Source: Pezicula radicicola
Taxonomy: Eukaryota; Ascomycota; Leotiomycetes; Helotiales; Dermateaceae
Assembly (NCBI GenBank): GCA_003008705.1
Contig: PDUO01000008.1
Coordinates: forward strand, 1 to 64,000
Direction: 5' to 3'
DNA: 64,000 bases
The notes beneath the pieces are model-generated. The model saw nothing but the letters and a program-made list of their open reading frames with translations. It had not been told where the DNA came from and searched no databases. Of the stretch, positions 54,532-64,000 are shown one piece after another (position 1 is the first letter of the stretch; every line of letters begins with the position of its first letter). The position numbers and the translations under genes were made by a program.

Positions 54532-55705
54532 ATGCTATCGCCTCGTGCCCTGGTTGGAGGCGCTATCTTCCTCACTGCCTTCTATTTTTTGTCGTTACGT
54601 AGGGGTAGCTATGGAGGAATCCAATTTGACCACAACAGTAGTCTTTCAACACTTGAAGCTGAAGTTGGACGAGCGGCCAATGCTACGTTGGGAGTATGCT
54701 GCATCTTTCTTTGCCTGCTGGCCTTCATCCTCCAATGTTGGGTTCTCTGCTAACACTATTTACTCTTGTGTAGTTCGAGAAGGTAATTGTTGTGGGCTTG
54801 AAGGAACGATCTGATAGAAGAGATGCAATGGTATTGCAGAGTTCCCTGACAGGGTTTCAATTGGAGTGGCAGGATGGGTTAAAAGGAGAAGAAATCCTGG
54901 ACAAGGCTATTCCGATGGGAAAGGACAGGAAGGTAATCCAGGAGGCCAATTTGGGAAGTTGGCGAGGACATATGAATGCAGTTCGTAGGTGAGTGGCGCT
55001 CCGGCTTATTCCTTACTTCCTTACTTCCTCACTGACAGATTTTGCTCCAGTATCTTAGAACGAAACCTCTCCTCTGCGATGATCATGGAAGACGATCTCG
55101 ACCGGGACCTCCGACTTAAATCTCAACTCCCCGAATTTGCAAAAGGCGCTCGCGCAATCCAAAATATACCTCCCACACAACCCCAATACTCACCCTACGG
55201 TGATGATTGGGACATACTATGGCTAGGACACTGCGGTGAGGTTCTCCCCGAGAAGGACGAGCGTCGATATGTTATTCCCAACGACCCAACCGTAGCACCG
55301 AAAGAGAATCAGCCTTGGCTAAAAGCCCTAGCCGATTACCCAGAAAGAACACGAATTGTCCACAAGACCGGTGCGCCGATTTGTACATTCACATACGCTG
55401 TGTCGCTTAGAGGAGCCAAGAAGATTTTATGGGCTATGGCTATGCAGGGTACGAATCTAACTTATGATAATGCATTGGCATACTTCTGTCGAGATGGGTA
55501 TCTAGACATTAAATGTGTTTCTGTACAACCTCAACTATTTCACCATCATCGAGCTGCAGGTCCTGTAAACAAAGATTCCGATATCCAGAATGGAGATGCG
55601 GCTGTGATTCGTGAGAAAGGATCTACGGAGACCATTGTTTGGAGTACAAGGTTGAATATCGAAAAGTTAATTACAGGTGCTACTGATTATATGATGCAAT
55701 GGTGA
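54532..55705 (+). CDS. GT25-family glycosyltransferase, type II membrane protein
   Basis: Three exons, 54532-54693, 54774-54988 and 55051-55705, encode 343 residues. The N-terminal LVGGAIFLTAFYFLSLRR is a signal anchor, so the catalytic part should face the Golgi lumen. FEKVIVVGLKERSDRRDAM is the family's first conserved block, in which ER-DR binds the nucleotide sugar. GxxGCxxSH-like LGSWRGHMNAVRS follows, and AMIMEDDLDRD at about 135-145 carries the DxD metal site. GTNLTYDNALAYFC and QPQLFHHH complete the fold. Animal relatives add galactose to collagen hydroxylysine and bacterial ones build LPS. The fungal acceptor is unknown. All splice borders are standard and there is no damage. Confidence 0.9.
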
Positions 55706-56104
55706 AGAAGGTACCCGGAGCTATGGATTATTGGTTCGCTTTTTGAGAGGAATGGATGAGATATCAAGCTCCGGCTTCAGCCGTAGAAGCATTGCTTGCA
55801 AGATAGGGTGTTTCGGTATAATGGAAAAGTATAATAGAAATCATGTGTGCCGAATAGCTACAATCAAACAAACCACGGGAGAATGTTCCAAAGAACTCAT
55901 TTTCACGTCCATTGGGCACACCAACGAGCAGAGATATCATCAGCTAAAACGAAATTAGACGAGACTGCTCACCAAGACACTGCTCCCCAAGAAATTTTGC
56001 TACCAATAGTCTCCTTAAATTGTTAACCCATTTAATAGGCGAGCGTCCTGATCGTCTAGTTGAATCTAGATAGAAGATAAAATATAATTATGCGAAAGTG
56101 TCAA

Positions 56105-56200
56105 CTCGTTTCGTGCTGTCAAATTTCTTCGTGATGTTAAGACGAAGTTAGATTTTTAATCAGGACAAATTTATTAGGCTCAAGAGGGGCCAATAGGTAG
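56105..56200. repeat. Direct repeat, copy A
   Basis: TTTCGTGCTGTCAAA opens a stretch of about 95 bp that recurs in diverged form about 590 bp downstream. Shared blocks are GTGxTGTTAAxAxGAAGTT and ACAAATTT, in the same order. Confidence 0.6.
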
Positions 56201-56691
56201 TTAGGTAGTTTTTAAAAGTAATGAAGTTACTTAGAAACTTGTCCTGATATGCCCTTGCCTTGTGTGACTTAGACATCTCTCGAAGTGTCCTTGTTGTGGT
56301 GATAAAATTCAACTTGATTAAGCGAGGTAGGTCTTCTAGATACCAACACAAGCCTTTATCCTATAGGGAGTTCGTGTGTGGGTGTAGGGTTAGACTAAGG
56401 GTATTCACTATTATAGCACAAGCGTCTGAGTTCGAACGCAGAGTCTTAATCAACAGACTTATATGCGAGGGAACCTTCTAAGAAAATCTATCGTCCACTT
56501 TATTCACGTCTTTAGAGATCACAGTTTCGACACCAACAAACTCTTGTATTTCATGGACCCAGACAGTGAGAAGAGAGCAGCAGGGGCGTGGATTGTTATA
56601 TTGAAAAGAGCCTGGAAGTCAAGTCTCCTTAAGATACAATGTTCTACGTCTGACTAGGTAAGTTTACAAAATAAAGATAAATGCTTTGTTG

Positions 56692-56790
56692 CTACTCTAT
56701 TTCGTGCTGTCAAAATTTTTGTAGTGTTAATAAGAAGTTGAAATTAGTGATAAAACAAATTTGACTTTGAGAGAGACTGATTCCTTAGTT
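56692..56790. repeat. Direct repeat, copy B
   Basis: TTTCGTGCTGTCAAAATTTT and the following GTGTTAATAAGAAGTTGAAA align with copy A at 56105. The pair could be the ends of a degraded element of about 690 bp. The enclosed frames are not recognisable. Confidence 0.6.
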
Positions 56791-57889
56791 GATTGGTTAG
56801 AAATGTTCATCACTAAAGGGATAATGTTTGGACGGAAGTGAGGTTGTCCACTTGTCTTGATGTTACCCCAGGTTGTCTTGCCCCATAATTGCTGGGTAGA
56901 AGTGCTGTTAATCTGTTGTATTAAGTGTTAATTCTCCCTAGTGCTTAAGTGGCCCAGAGTGTTCCAGTTACTCAGAGTATTCCAGTCGCTCAGAGTATTA
57001 CAGTTGTTCAAACTATCCTAAACGCTCATGCTATCTCCATAACCTATCTCCTTACAAGTCGCATGTCTGTTAACAGACCATATTTCTTATAGTTCTGTGT
57101 CCAGATCAGAGCATTAAATAATAAAGACATGTGAAGCAAAGAAATCAAGCGCTTCGTCGTGGAGATTAGCAACTTCTTTCAGGCATGGGTGAATAGGTAG
57201 TAATGGTCTCGAACATTAAATAAATTTTATGTCATTCTATAATTAATATCAATCTACGCTTCAGACAATAACTCTTTCTGTTAAGTAATATTTGACAACA
57301 AGGATACGATTGACAGCATTGTTTACAAAATTAGATGCGTTTTGTAATCTAAAAGCAGCTTAAGACGACTGGCACATAGCTAAGGTCGGTTCCTCCTTTC
57401 TGGGTGATGCTGAGCGTGCTGTGTGTATTAATCCGTTCTTGAGAACAAAGACAGGCCCACCAGCTTAAAACCTCAATACCATCTTCGTTATCTGGCAGTT
57501 GATTTGGAATTGTAGGTTGTGCTTAACGCTTTTTTCTGCCTCAGATAAACTGTGCATGCCTTCTATTCAACCCATCTACCTGCTTGCTCGAAGCATTGAG
57601 CATGCAAGATATCTCACATATCTCAGAACCATAACAGAATAACCATATCGTGGGTTGAACAGGAGGGTAATGTCTTGTTTTTCTTCTATTTATCGCAACT
57701 GCAATAGATTTGTTAGCCTTTGTAAGAAACTAAAGGTAGGACAGATGAGGACGGAAGGGTTGAGCAAGTATTCCCGAATGCATAAAGACTTGTGGTTTAG
57801 GAAAGACCACACCTGCCAAGTCTAGTTAAGGTTCAATAGATCCGTTGGAGGTCTTGGATGAATCTTAATAACATATGCGGTCGATGCGA

Positions 57890-58440
57890 TCCTGGAACCT
57901 CTATTGTAGCTCCAGCACAATGCGACAACACTCTTGCCAACGATAGCTAGGAAGTTCTTTGAGGGAGCCTAATGGTCTGGAGAAATCTGCCGGAGACCTT
58001 TGACGAGCCCTAATCGAATGTGAAGTCGAACAGTCTTTGGCCTTTCCATCGTATTATCAGCACATACGACAACTCCCTCGCGAAGTCTGGAAGAACCGAA
58101 GTAGATAGCCCGAAGGAAGATTGGTCAGGAGAGCCTGCTAAGCTCATTAACTCCACTGGAGACGCTGAAAGTGTCCCGGCATATTATGAAGTCGACCAGG
58201 TTTGGAGCTTTCCATCGCAACACCAGCACAATGCGACAACATCCTCGCAAAACCTAGAAGAGCTGGAGTAGATGGGCCACATGAAAAGTTCAATAACTCT
58301 GCTGGGTAGAGCGTGAATCTTAAGCGGTCCTGGACCCTTTCATTATTGTAACGGTAGTGGGTCGATAACTCTCTCGTCAAGCCTAAAAGAACTGGAATAA
58401 ATGGCTAGGAGGAAAGGTTCGTCAGGAGGGTCTGCTAGGA
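57890..58440. repeat. Degenerate tandem array, four units of about 130-165 bp
   Basis: The anchor CAGCACA(A)TGCGACAAC recurs at 57913, 58058 and 58224, with a weaker fourth copy at about 58353 (GGTCGATAACTCTCTCG). Each anchor is followed by CTCGC/CTTGC..., then GAAGAxCxGAAGTAGATxG or GAACTGGAATAAATGGC, then GGTCAGGAGxGxCTGCTA and AACTCxxCTGG. Spacing is 145, 166 and about 129 bp. Confidence 0.75.
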
Positions 58441-59725
58441 CTTTGTTGATGTGTTTTCTACACGAGGACTATAGCACTGTCTTCTTTTTTTGAAAGGAAT
58501 TGTTCAAGGTTGTCTGGGTACACGAATGGTTGCATACGTTCTGTTCAGAAGACTTTTTTGACCAATTAGTTGACCTTCCGCATATGTTCATTTTAATAAG
58601 GCCAATTGAAGCCAGCTCAAGTATAGGGTGTGGGTAAAAGGTGTAGTGGCCTGCGATTATATTGGACGAATAATTCTTCGACTTCCCGAGCTTTAATATG
58701 ACTATGAATGGTGACAGGTTTTACAGGGCAAGAGCGCTTCAGACGGGCTGATAGAGGCCCCATATTGATATGTAACGTATCTGCTCTTGCGGGGATATGC
58801 TTGAGACTCTAGTCTCAGGCTTAGGTATTTGGATAGCGACGGCCCGCGGCCGTTTGTGAATATTTCTAGCTATAACTGAAGCAGCTCAACCTTCGTGTAT
58901 TCTGCTTTTATGCCTCTTCAGTTACAACCTCAAAGCTGAGGAATAATGAACAAGTGTCTCTTTCGCCCACTTGGTCACATGCATCGTGGTATCCACAGTT
59001 CGCCAGCACCAAGCAGCCTCGGTGCAGCACTCTTCGGATGTGTATTGGAGTTGGATACATGGAAATCGAAGAAACAACCAAGAGATTTTTGAAGATGTTG
59101 ACCTTAAAAATTACTGATCTTCTTCCTTTGCTTTTGCTCTTGTTTTAATTTCCATTCAAAGTTGAAACTTCTTCTACAGTATCGTGGAGCCTTGCCCCTC
59201 ACACACGTCGAGGAACTGCAGTTGGCTTGATTTGGGATGCGCCGGTAATAGACTCGGCAATCCTGCCCCTTTTCTGTTTGCATATCTTTATGAACGTTTT
59301 ATGAAATGTAGATATTGGAATAATGTTTGAATGATTACGCACTTTTGAAGGTGCTTTCAACAGGTATTACTTTGAGGAAAGGAGAAACGTGGGAACTTTT
59401 TGGAGAAACTCTCTGTAAAATAACCCACTTCCTAGTAGGGGGTCACAGTGTTTGACTTCTTATATAAACAGGAAAAACTCGTTATTACCGTTATCGATTG
59501 GTGCATTCTTGTGCCGTTTCTTTGCCAGTTTTCCTTCCATTTTAACAGGTGCAACGAGTGAGAAATAGGAGACTCTCATCCAGGAAAAGGAGAGTTTTTT
59601 TTACTGGGAGAAGGGGGGCTGGGAATATTTAAACGCGAGAGCTTTGGTGAGGTCTTGCGATCAACAGCGTTCGGTACGGAGTACGGGGGTCTCGGGACTC
59701 ATTGATGTCTTTTTGAAGATTGGCT

Positions 59726-59986
59726 ATGAGCCACTATTCCGCAGTTTGGGTTGTTTTAGTGCTTCCGTGGCAGGTGTTCGGCAGTCTTCCGTACCCTGAG
59801 GAACCCGTTGTCAATGCAACCTCGCCGCACAAGCCCTGCTATCCTCATTCCATAACCACTCTAAATTATATCCCTGCTACAGTAGTTTTCGCCCTGCTAG
59901 AGAGAGCAATGGTTGCGCACGGCTTCAGATACTGCACAAAATATATTGCATTGATAGCGTCTAATATAGCGGTGTATCTGCTGTAG
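59726..59986 (+). CDS. Hypothetical small protein with a possible signal peptide
   Basis: The 86-codon frame starts MSHYSAVWVVLVLPWQVFGS, which has the hydrophobic core and small residues of a secretion signal. LPYPEEPVVNATSPHKPCYP follows. A second hydrophobic stretch ends the frame (KYIALIASNIAVYLL), so it could instead be a small membrane protein or the first exon of a longer gene. A TATTTAAA box lies about 100 bp upstream. No family is recognised, and frames of this length arise by chance. Confidence 0.3.
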   Translation: MSHYSAVWVVLVLPWQVFGSLPYPEEPVVNATSPHKPCYPHSITTLNYIPATVVFALLERAMVAHGFRYCTKYIALIASNIAVYLL

Positions 59987-60305
59987 AAGTAGGGGCCGAG
60001 CTCACGAGACATATTCTCTGAACTTGCTATAGCAGAATGTGGGAAGACACCGGTAAATTGGAAGTTTTCAAGGCTGGCAATACATATTTGTCAAGGTCGA
60101 AGTTTGGGTGCTTGTACTGCAATAGCTAATAATCAATTCTGTGGCTTTTTATAATATGAAAGGTTTGCGCAGAGGATCGCTCCTAGTACAGAGAGAACCT
60201 GGCCAAGATCTACCCCCCATTTTTCTTCTGCAACGCTCACCAGGATTTGCTCTCATCGAGATCGACAGAGGCTCAACAGAGTAGCATCAGAGTGGTCCTA
60301 AATCC

Positions 60306-60605
60306 TACTATCCTCCCCTCCTCCCCCTCCCCTAAATAGAGGTTATTTGATGGGCTCCATGGGTCGGGGCTGTGAAGGGTATACTCTGAGTGGTTGGAAG
60401 TCCTTGCAAGTCCCTCGTCTGCCAGACTCTCCCTCGTTGCACAGGTCAAAATCTAGTCTGTTGTAAATTTTCAGGCGTACGTAGAAATGACGAGAGGCCT
60501 GTTACGGGATTGACAGGCCACGAAAGCAGTACTTTCTATTTGTTAGACCCCCTGGATAGCTGGGACCACCCGCCCACCGAATAACCTCTATTTAGGGGGA
60601 TAGTA
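60306..60605. mobile_element. MITE-like element of 300 bp with about 34-bp terminal inverted repeats
   Basis: The left end TACTATCC, then CCCCTAAATAGAGGTTATTT and GATGGGC (60306-60355), matches the reverse complement of the right end (60571-60605), which reads TACTATCCCCCTAAATAGAG and so on. The left end carries an extra C/T-rich insert of about 14 bp (CCCCTCCTCCCCCT). The interior is GC-rich for this region and has no recognised gene. Confidence 0.8.
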
Positions 60606-61645
60606 TGGATGATTGGATGTGTCATGCTAATCTACCCATGGTCATTCGATAGGGCTTGCAAATCCGACACCCACAAAATCTTTGCGAATACAGCAAGAGT
60701 CTCCTGCATGGGCCGGGTCCTGCCATACCTAGTATCAAGTTGCTACTCATGTGGAGTCTGAACGGCCTAGGGCGCGCTCAATTCCCTTCCGCTGGAAACT
60801 ATTCTAATGGCTTCTCACCTCCCCGATTTATGACGCCCAGCGTGAGAGTGAAGAGGGCCCTGTATTCTGCAGCACGTCCAGCACATTAGGCAGCTTCGCA
60901 CGTATATTCTTTCCACGGCGGTGAGGCGTATTCGGTCTGATGAGGACCTCTACGGCGGCGAGCTCACGGCCCTCAAACAGTACAAGCGTGACTTCCCGCT
61001 TTGAGGGTAGCTTTGGAACATTCTCATCGTTCAAGGTCAGCTCTTGTTAATGTTGACAAGATCATTCCCAGAGTATATCTTAGTATTAGTCTATATTCTC
61101 AAAGATCCTATGACTTTGCGTTGGATAACGACCGGATCTGCGGCTTAGCATCAATTTGTTCTCGCCGCTATTGTCACTACATGTAACTCTACCATCTACG
61201 ATTACTTTCTCCACAAACTCGCTGTTTTTCTACATGTCAGTATACTCATTAGACCAATGGGAAGTTCTCCACAAATGATCAGCTTGGAACCAGGTACCCT
61301 TGATACTTGCAAGGGACTCTCCCACAACGATCTAGTGACAAGGAGCTCAGCCTTGTGTTGAACAGGTATATCCCTTCAAAATCTACGTGCAAGCTCACTT
61401 TCTGTTGCAAGTAATTTTTTTTGACTCTTTGGGAGGCTGGATTCGATCAACAAAGCTGTAGTATTGCTCTACACAAAAGATTTAGAGGAGTCGAGAAGTC
61501 ATACTTACAGCCAAGGTATAGGGAAATCATTGCCATGGGTTATCTGCAGGTTCGCTAATCAACAACAACGTCCTTCTAGAGCCCAGAAGTATCGACTCAG
61601 CATCAACGGAAAGTCTACGCTTCTTAAGAAACCTCACACGTATCG

Positions 61646-61777
61646 ATGGCTTCTACGGCCCAGGACTCGTCTTCAGAATGGAGCAATATCAGTATATCTA
61701 ACGAGGCTAAAGTCCACGTTGGCCATAATTATATGACAAACATCCGTACGTTTATACATCATGCTAGGTTGCTTTAA
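61646..61777 (+). CDS. Short frame with a fungal STAND/NLR linker-like motif (tentative first exon)
   Basis: The 43-codon frame reads MASTAQDSSSEWSNISISNE, then AKVHVGHNY. The segment A-K-V-H-V-G-H-N-Y resembles the short G-x-A-x-V-H-x-G-N-x-Y strings often found ahead of NACHT or ankyrin domains in fungal receptors. A donor (CC/GTACGT) follows NYMTNIR, so it may be a first exon. No NACHT domain follows within the window. It could equally be a relic or chance. Confidence 0.25.
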   Translation: MASTAQDSSSEWSNISISNEAKVHVGHNYMTNIRTFIHHARLL

Positions 61778-62132
61778 GGGATCTATTTTGCTAAACTCCA
61801 TAACCTTGTGTTAGACATCGCTGTATCACCAGTTAGGAATGTTTATACGGCCTCTACCCTTTCCGAAACAACAGAAACAAACGGATACATGGACACCATA
61901 ATGAAGGTATTTGAGTATGGACAGGTGAGAACATTGAGTTTTGGTGGAGGAGACTCTGGGCATTGTCCGCTAGAGGCACCTAAGAAGCCTGTAAGTTACT
62001 ATAGCTCTTAAACTCCAAGACCTTGACTGACAAGCTGAATAGCCAAAACCCCGCACGAAGAGAAATCGCATACTTAATATTAAATGGCCGAAATGATGCG
62101 AGAGGCTTTTGTCATTCTTGAGCAAGTGGGGA

Positions 62133-62513
62133 TTAGTTTTGGCATTTCAAGGCGGGTTTTTCTAGAGGAAATTGCAGACATAAAAGTACTTTATTTAGCA
62201 TGGAAAGAAAGCGAGGGCGAATAATATTAGGTTGAGTCTTCTTAAGTAGCCTCGTTACCAATCTACCATCTCTAATTTGTGGGTGTCTGACCATACTGAA
62301 CGATGAAGAAAGCGACCAATAGCATACCAATATATTTCTCACAGAAACCACAATACCTATAAGTAGAGAACACCCATCCTCCAGGCCCAAAATTTCTCCC
62401 TCGGAGAAGTAAGCCCAATTGATTAAAAGAACACGCGCCCTAAGGCCGTCTACGTCTAACCTGCCACAACCCAATAAGTATTCAGACGTGAAGAATTTGA
62501 CATTTTTGGCCAT
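62133..62513 (-). CDS. Hypothetical open frame of 126 codons, doubtful
   Basis: It starts at an ATG at 62513 (MAKNVKFFTSEYLLGCGRLD) with a hydrophobic middle (LLIGIVVSVRNILVCYWSLS). There is no signal peptide, family motif or intron. The composition does not clearly separate it from background. It is listed because it is the longest ATG-initiated frame in this stretch. Confidence 0.2.
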   Translation of the reverse strand: MAKNVKFFTSEYLLGCGRLDVDGLRARVLLINWAYFSEGEILGLEDGCSLLIGIVVSVRNILVCYWSLSSSFSMVRHPQIRDGRLVTRLLKKTQPNIIRPRFLSMLNKVLLCLQFPLEKPALKCQN

Positions 62514-62997
62514 AGGAGTACCGCTGAAGCAACACTAAACGCCTTGAATACATTGGGGGCAGCACCACTCAACAACTCGATCAATTATATTGGATCAATC
62601 AACCAAAAGACCCTCCTCTTTTGCGCCGTCACTCAAAAGTTCGGCCTTAACCATTAGCCAAGCACGCACAGCCTTATGGATAGATCGGTGTTATAAATAA
62701 GCAAAGGTGTGGATGACGACAATGCTCATTTGTCCATCGCTTCAACAAGGGTGTCAGTCATAGTCGAATTGTGGTGCCGTTGACGCCGAACCGCGATAGT
62801 GGGCCATGGACAACGACAAATCCAAAGGAAGGGCAAGTTTCAATCGAAATGGTGGTGTTGTCGTCAAGTCTAACCACTGTTGGAATAAATTTTTGGAATA
62901 ACTTAAATCTCATGATGGCCTCTCTTTCACTTGCAAGAGCATCGAATTTTCTCAGTCCTTTGCTATACCAAGCACAACCAACCAAGGCGCAGAAGGC

Positions 62998-64000
62998 ATG
63001 GCTACTGAAATGGCTGTCATTGTCCCCAACTCGGAGTCTCAACGGCCCTATGCTTCGAATTCCAGGATTGCAGAGGAAGGTTCGCCTGTACATGAGCTAG
63101 AAACGAGCCGGTCCCAACTTCGACCGACCGGAGACTCATCAACACTGCGTATGCAAAGCAGTTCTGCGGACACTCATCCCAAGAATATTTCTCTGCAGAA
63201 CGACGACCCTTATAAAATGATAAGGAACGATTTAGGTATGTATTCGCATGCTCACCGTTCAACAGCACTAATCAGATGGCTATAGTGGAGGACTACGAGG
63301 AGGGGATTCCACGTTTTGCGGCTTTCCAGAACAGTAACAAGAGCTTCACTATCTTCCGTGGCTTTGGTCAGAGTCATAACCGTGTTCTATTACATCTTGA
63401 AATCAAAATGATTGAGTTGGAGAAGAAACTATTCGCTCTCGACAAGCAAAAAACCACACCTAGCACTATGCCCGCCACGGATACCACAGCGGAAGAAACC
63501 ACAGTGGAAAAAACCATCGATGAGCTAAAGGCTAAACTCAACGAATATGGTAACACTTCAGAGGAGGACTATTCTTTATGCCATGACTAATACAAGACAT
63601 AGATGATTTGTTATTGAAGTTTGTCCAGATTCACGCACTTGGTAGTGTGCCGGTACCAGATCGGGATCACAAGAGCCTCTGCAACATGATATTGAAAAAC
63701 GGCGGTCGACTCGACGACGAGTGGGAGTTCCTTCGCAAACAAGATGACTTCATCTCGGTGGCACAAAAACCAAAACAAAAGAGTTGGTTTCACCACAAAT
63801 TGGAGACCTGGGCAGCTCCGGCTCCAAACTCGTGCTTCGGCGTCATTATCACTGTAGGCATACTTCTCTCCTTGAGCTTCGGGTTGCTTCCTTCAATGAG
63901 GTACAAGTAGGTAAGCAAACTAATGCTAACATACATCCAGAAACTCATACAGTCGAAAAAAGACCCTAAATGGACGAATGATAAGTCTGTTAACCACTAT
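62998..64000 (+). CDS. DUF6594-family membrane protein, 3' end beyond the window
   Basis: Exons 62998-63235, 63286-63549 and 63603-63900 join in frame, with a proposed fourth exon from 63941 to the window edge. The N-terminus is Ser-rich and disordered. The conserved core follows: VEDYEEGIPRFAAFQNSNKS, FTIFRGFGQSHNRVLLHLEI and KMIELEKKLFALDKQ. A coiled coil comes next, then the LNEYDDLLLKFVQIHALGSV..DEWEFLRKQDDFISVA block. The first of the usual C-terminal membrane helices (VIITVGILLSLSFGLL) is present. The family is fungal, membrane-bound and of unknown function. Intron 2 has a good branch point (TGACTAATA). The last intron (63901-63940) is short; without it the frame stops at 63910. Confidence 0.8.

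Larger units (their letters stand above)
55706..59725. other. Four-kilobase gene-poor region with repeats
   Basis: No gene could be supported. The region holds the direct repeat pair at 56105 and 56695 and the degenerate tandem array at about 57890-58440. A frame at 58020-58271 merely crosses two array units. TATA-like TATAAACAG at about 59464 and TATTTAAAC at about 59626 precede the small frame at 59726. Confidence 0.5.
59987..62997. other. Gene-poor region with a TIR element and uncertain small frames
   Basis: The region contains the TIR element at 60306-60605. Small frames with some protein-like character lie at 61646-61777 (plus), 61808-62011 (plus), 62133-62513 (minus) and 62758-62960 (minus). 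None could be assembled into a recognised gene. Confidence 0.4.

Noticed and set aside
1..64000. CRISPR arrays, bacterial operons, rRNA or origins
   Set aside because: The DNA is clearly fungal nuclear sequence with spliced genes; no regular spacer-repeat array or rRNA sequence was seen.

Overview
The window is nuclear DNA of a filamentous ascomycete (Pezizomycotina). Genes carry short GT..AG introns of roughly 40-160 bp, with CTRAC-like branch points. The gene set is typically fungal: a DASH/Hsk3 kinetochore subunit, a LaeA-like methyltransferase, DUF3632 and DUF6594 proteins, a NACHT STAND receptor and a heme-thiolate peroxygenase. Positions 1 to about 6430 are a block of almost pure A+T in which CpA and TpG have nearly vanished, the signature of repeat-induced point mutation (RIP). 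Placement in Leotiomycetes is only a guess from overall gene style.

Layout. 1-6.43 kb: RIP-destroyed heterochromatin with a recognisable Ty3/gypsy pol relic on the minus strand and a large palindrome. 6.6-10.2 kb: two divergently transcribed secretory-pathway genes, SRP receptor alpha and YIF1. 10.2-26.5 kb: an accessory, enzyme-rich stretch with a secreted GH16 glucanase, an amidase, a DUF3632 protein, a LaeA-like methyltransferase, a Baeyer-Villiger-type flavin monooxygenase, a small 2EXR-like protein and a secreted UPO-type peroxygenase. 28.4-31.4 kb: a NACHT STAND protein. 32.3-40.4 kb: a new 46-residue gene, an unknown 207-residue protein, a dienelactone hydrolase, a Dabb-domain protein, an Mpv17/PMP22 protein and the DASH subunit Hsk3. 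40.6 kb: an intron-containing tRNA-Glu(CTC). 41-49.8 kb: gene-poor sequence holding two divergent nucleotidyltransferase-fold genes separated by a nested foldback element. 49.8-55.7 kb: POP1 (RNase P/MRP) and a GT25 glycosyltransferase. 55.7-64 kb: relics, a degenerate tandem array, a TIR element and a DUF6594 membrane-protein gene that runs to the window edge.

How the genes relate. Conserved housekeeping genes (SRPR, YIF1, Mpv17, HSK3, POP1, GT25) alternate with accessory islands. The 14.1-26.5 kb genes resemble tailoring and degradation enzymes beside a LaeA-like methyltransferase, but no polyketide, peptide or terpene backbone enzyme is present, so a biosynthetic cluster is not shown. The most interesting unexplained structure is 43.7-46.6 kb. 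There, a degenerate NTase-like gene and an intact NTase-fold gene diverge from a 755-bp nested inverted repeat that could fold into one long hairpin.

All exon joins were worked out by hand from splice motifs and reading-frame continuity. No alignment or expression data were available.
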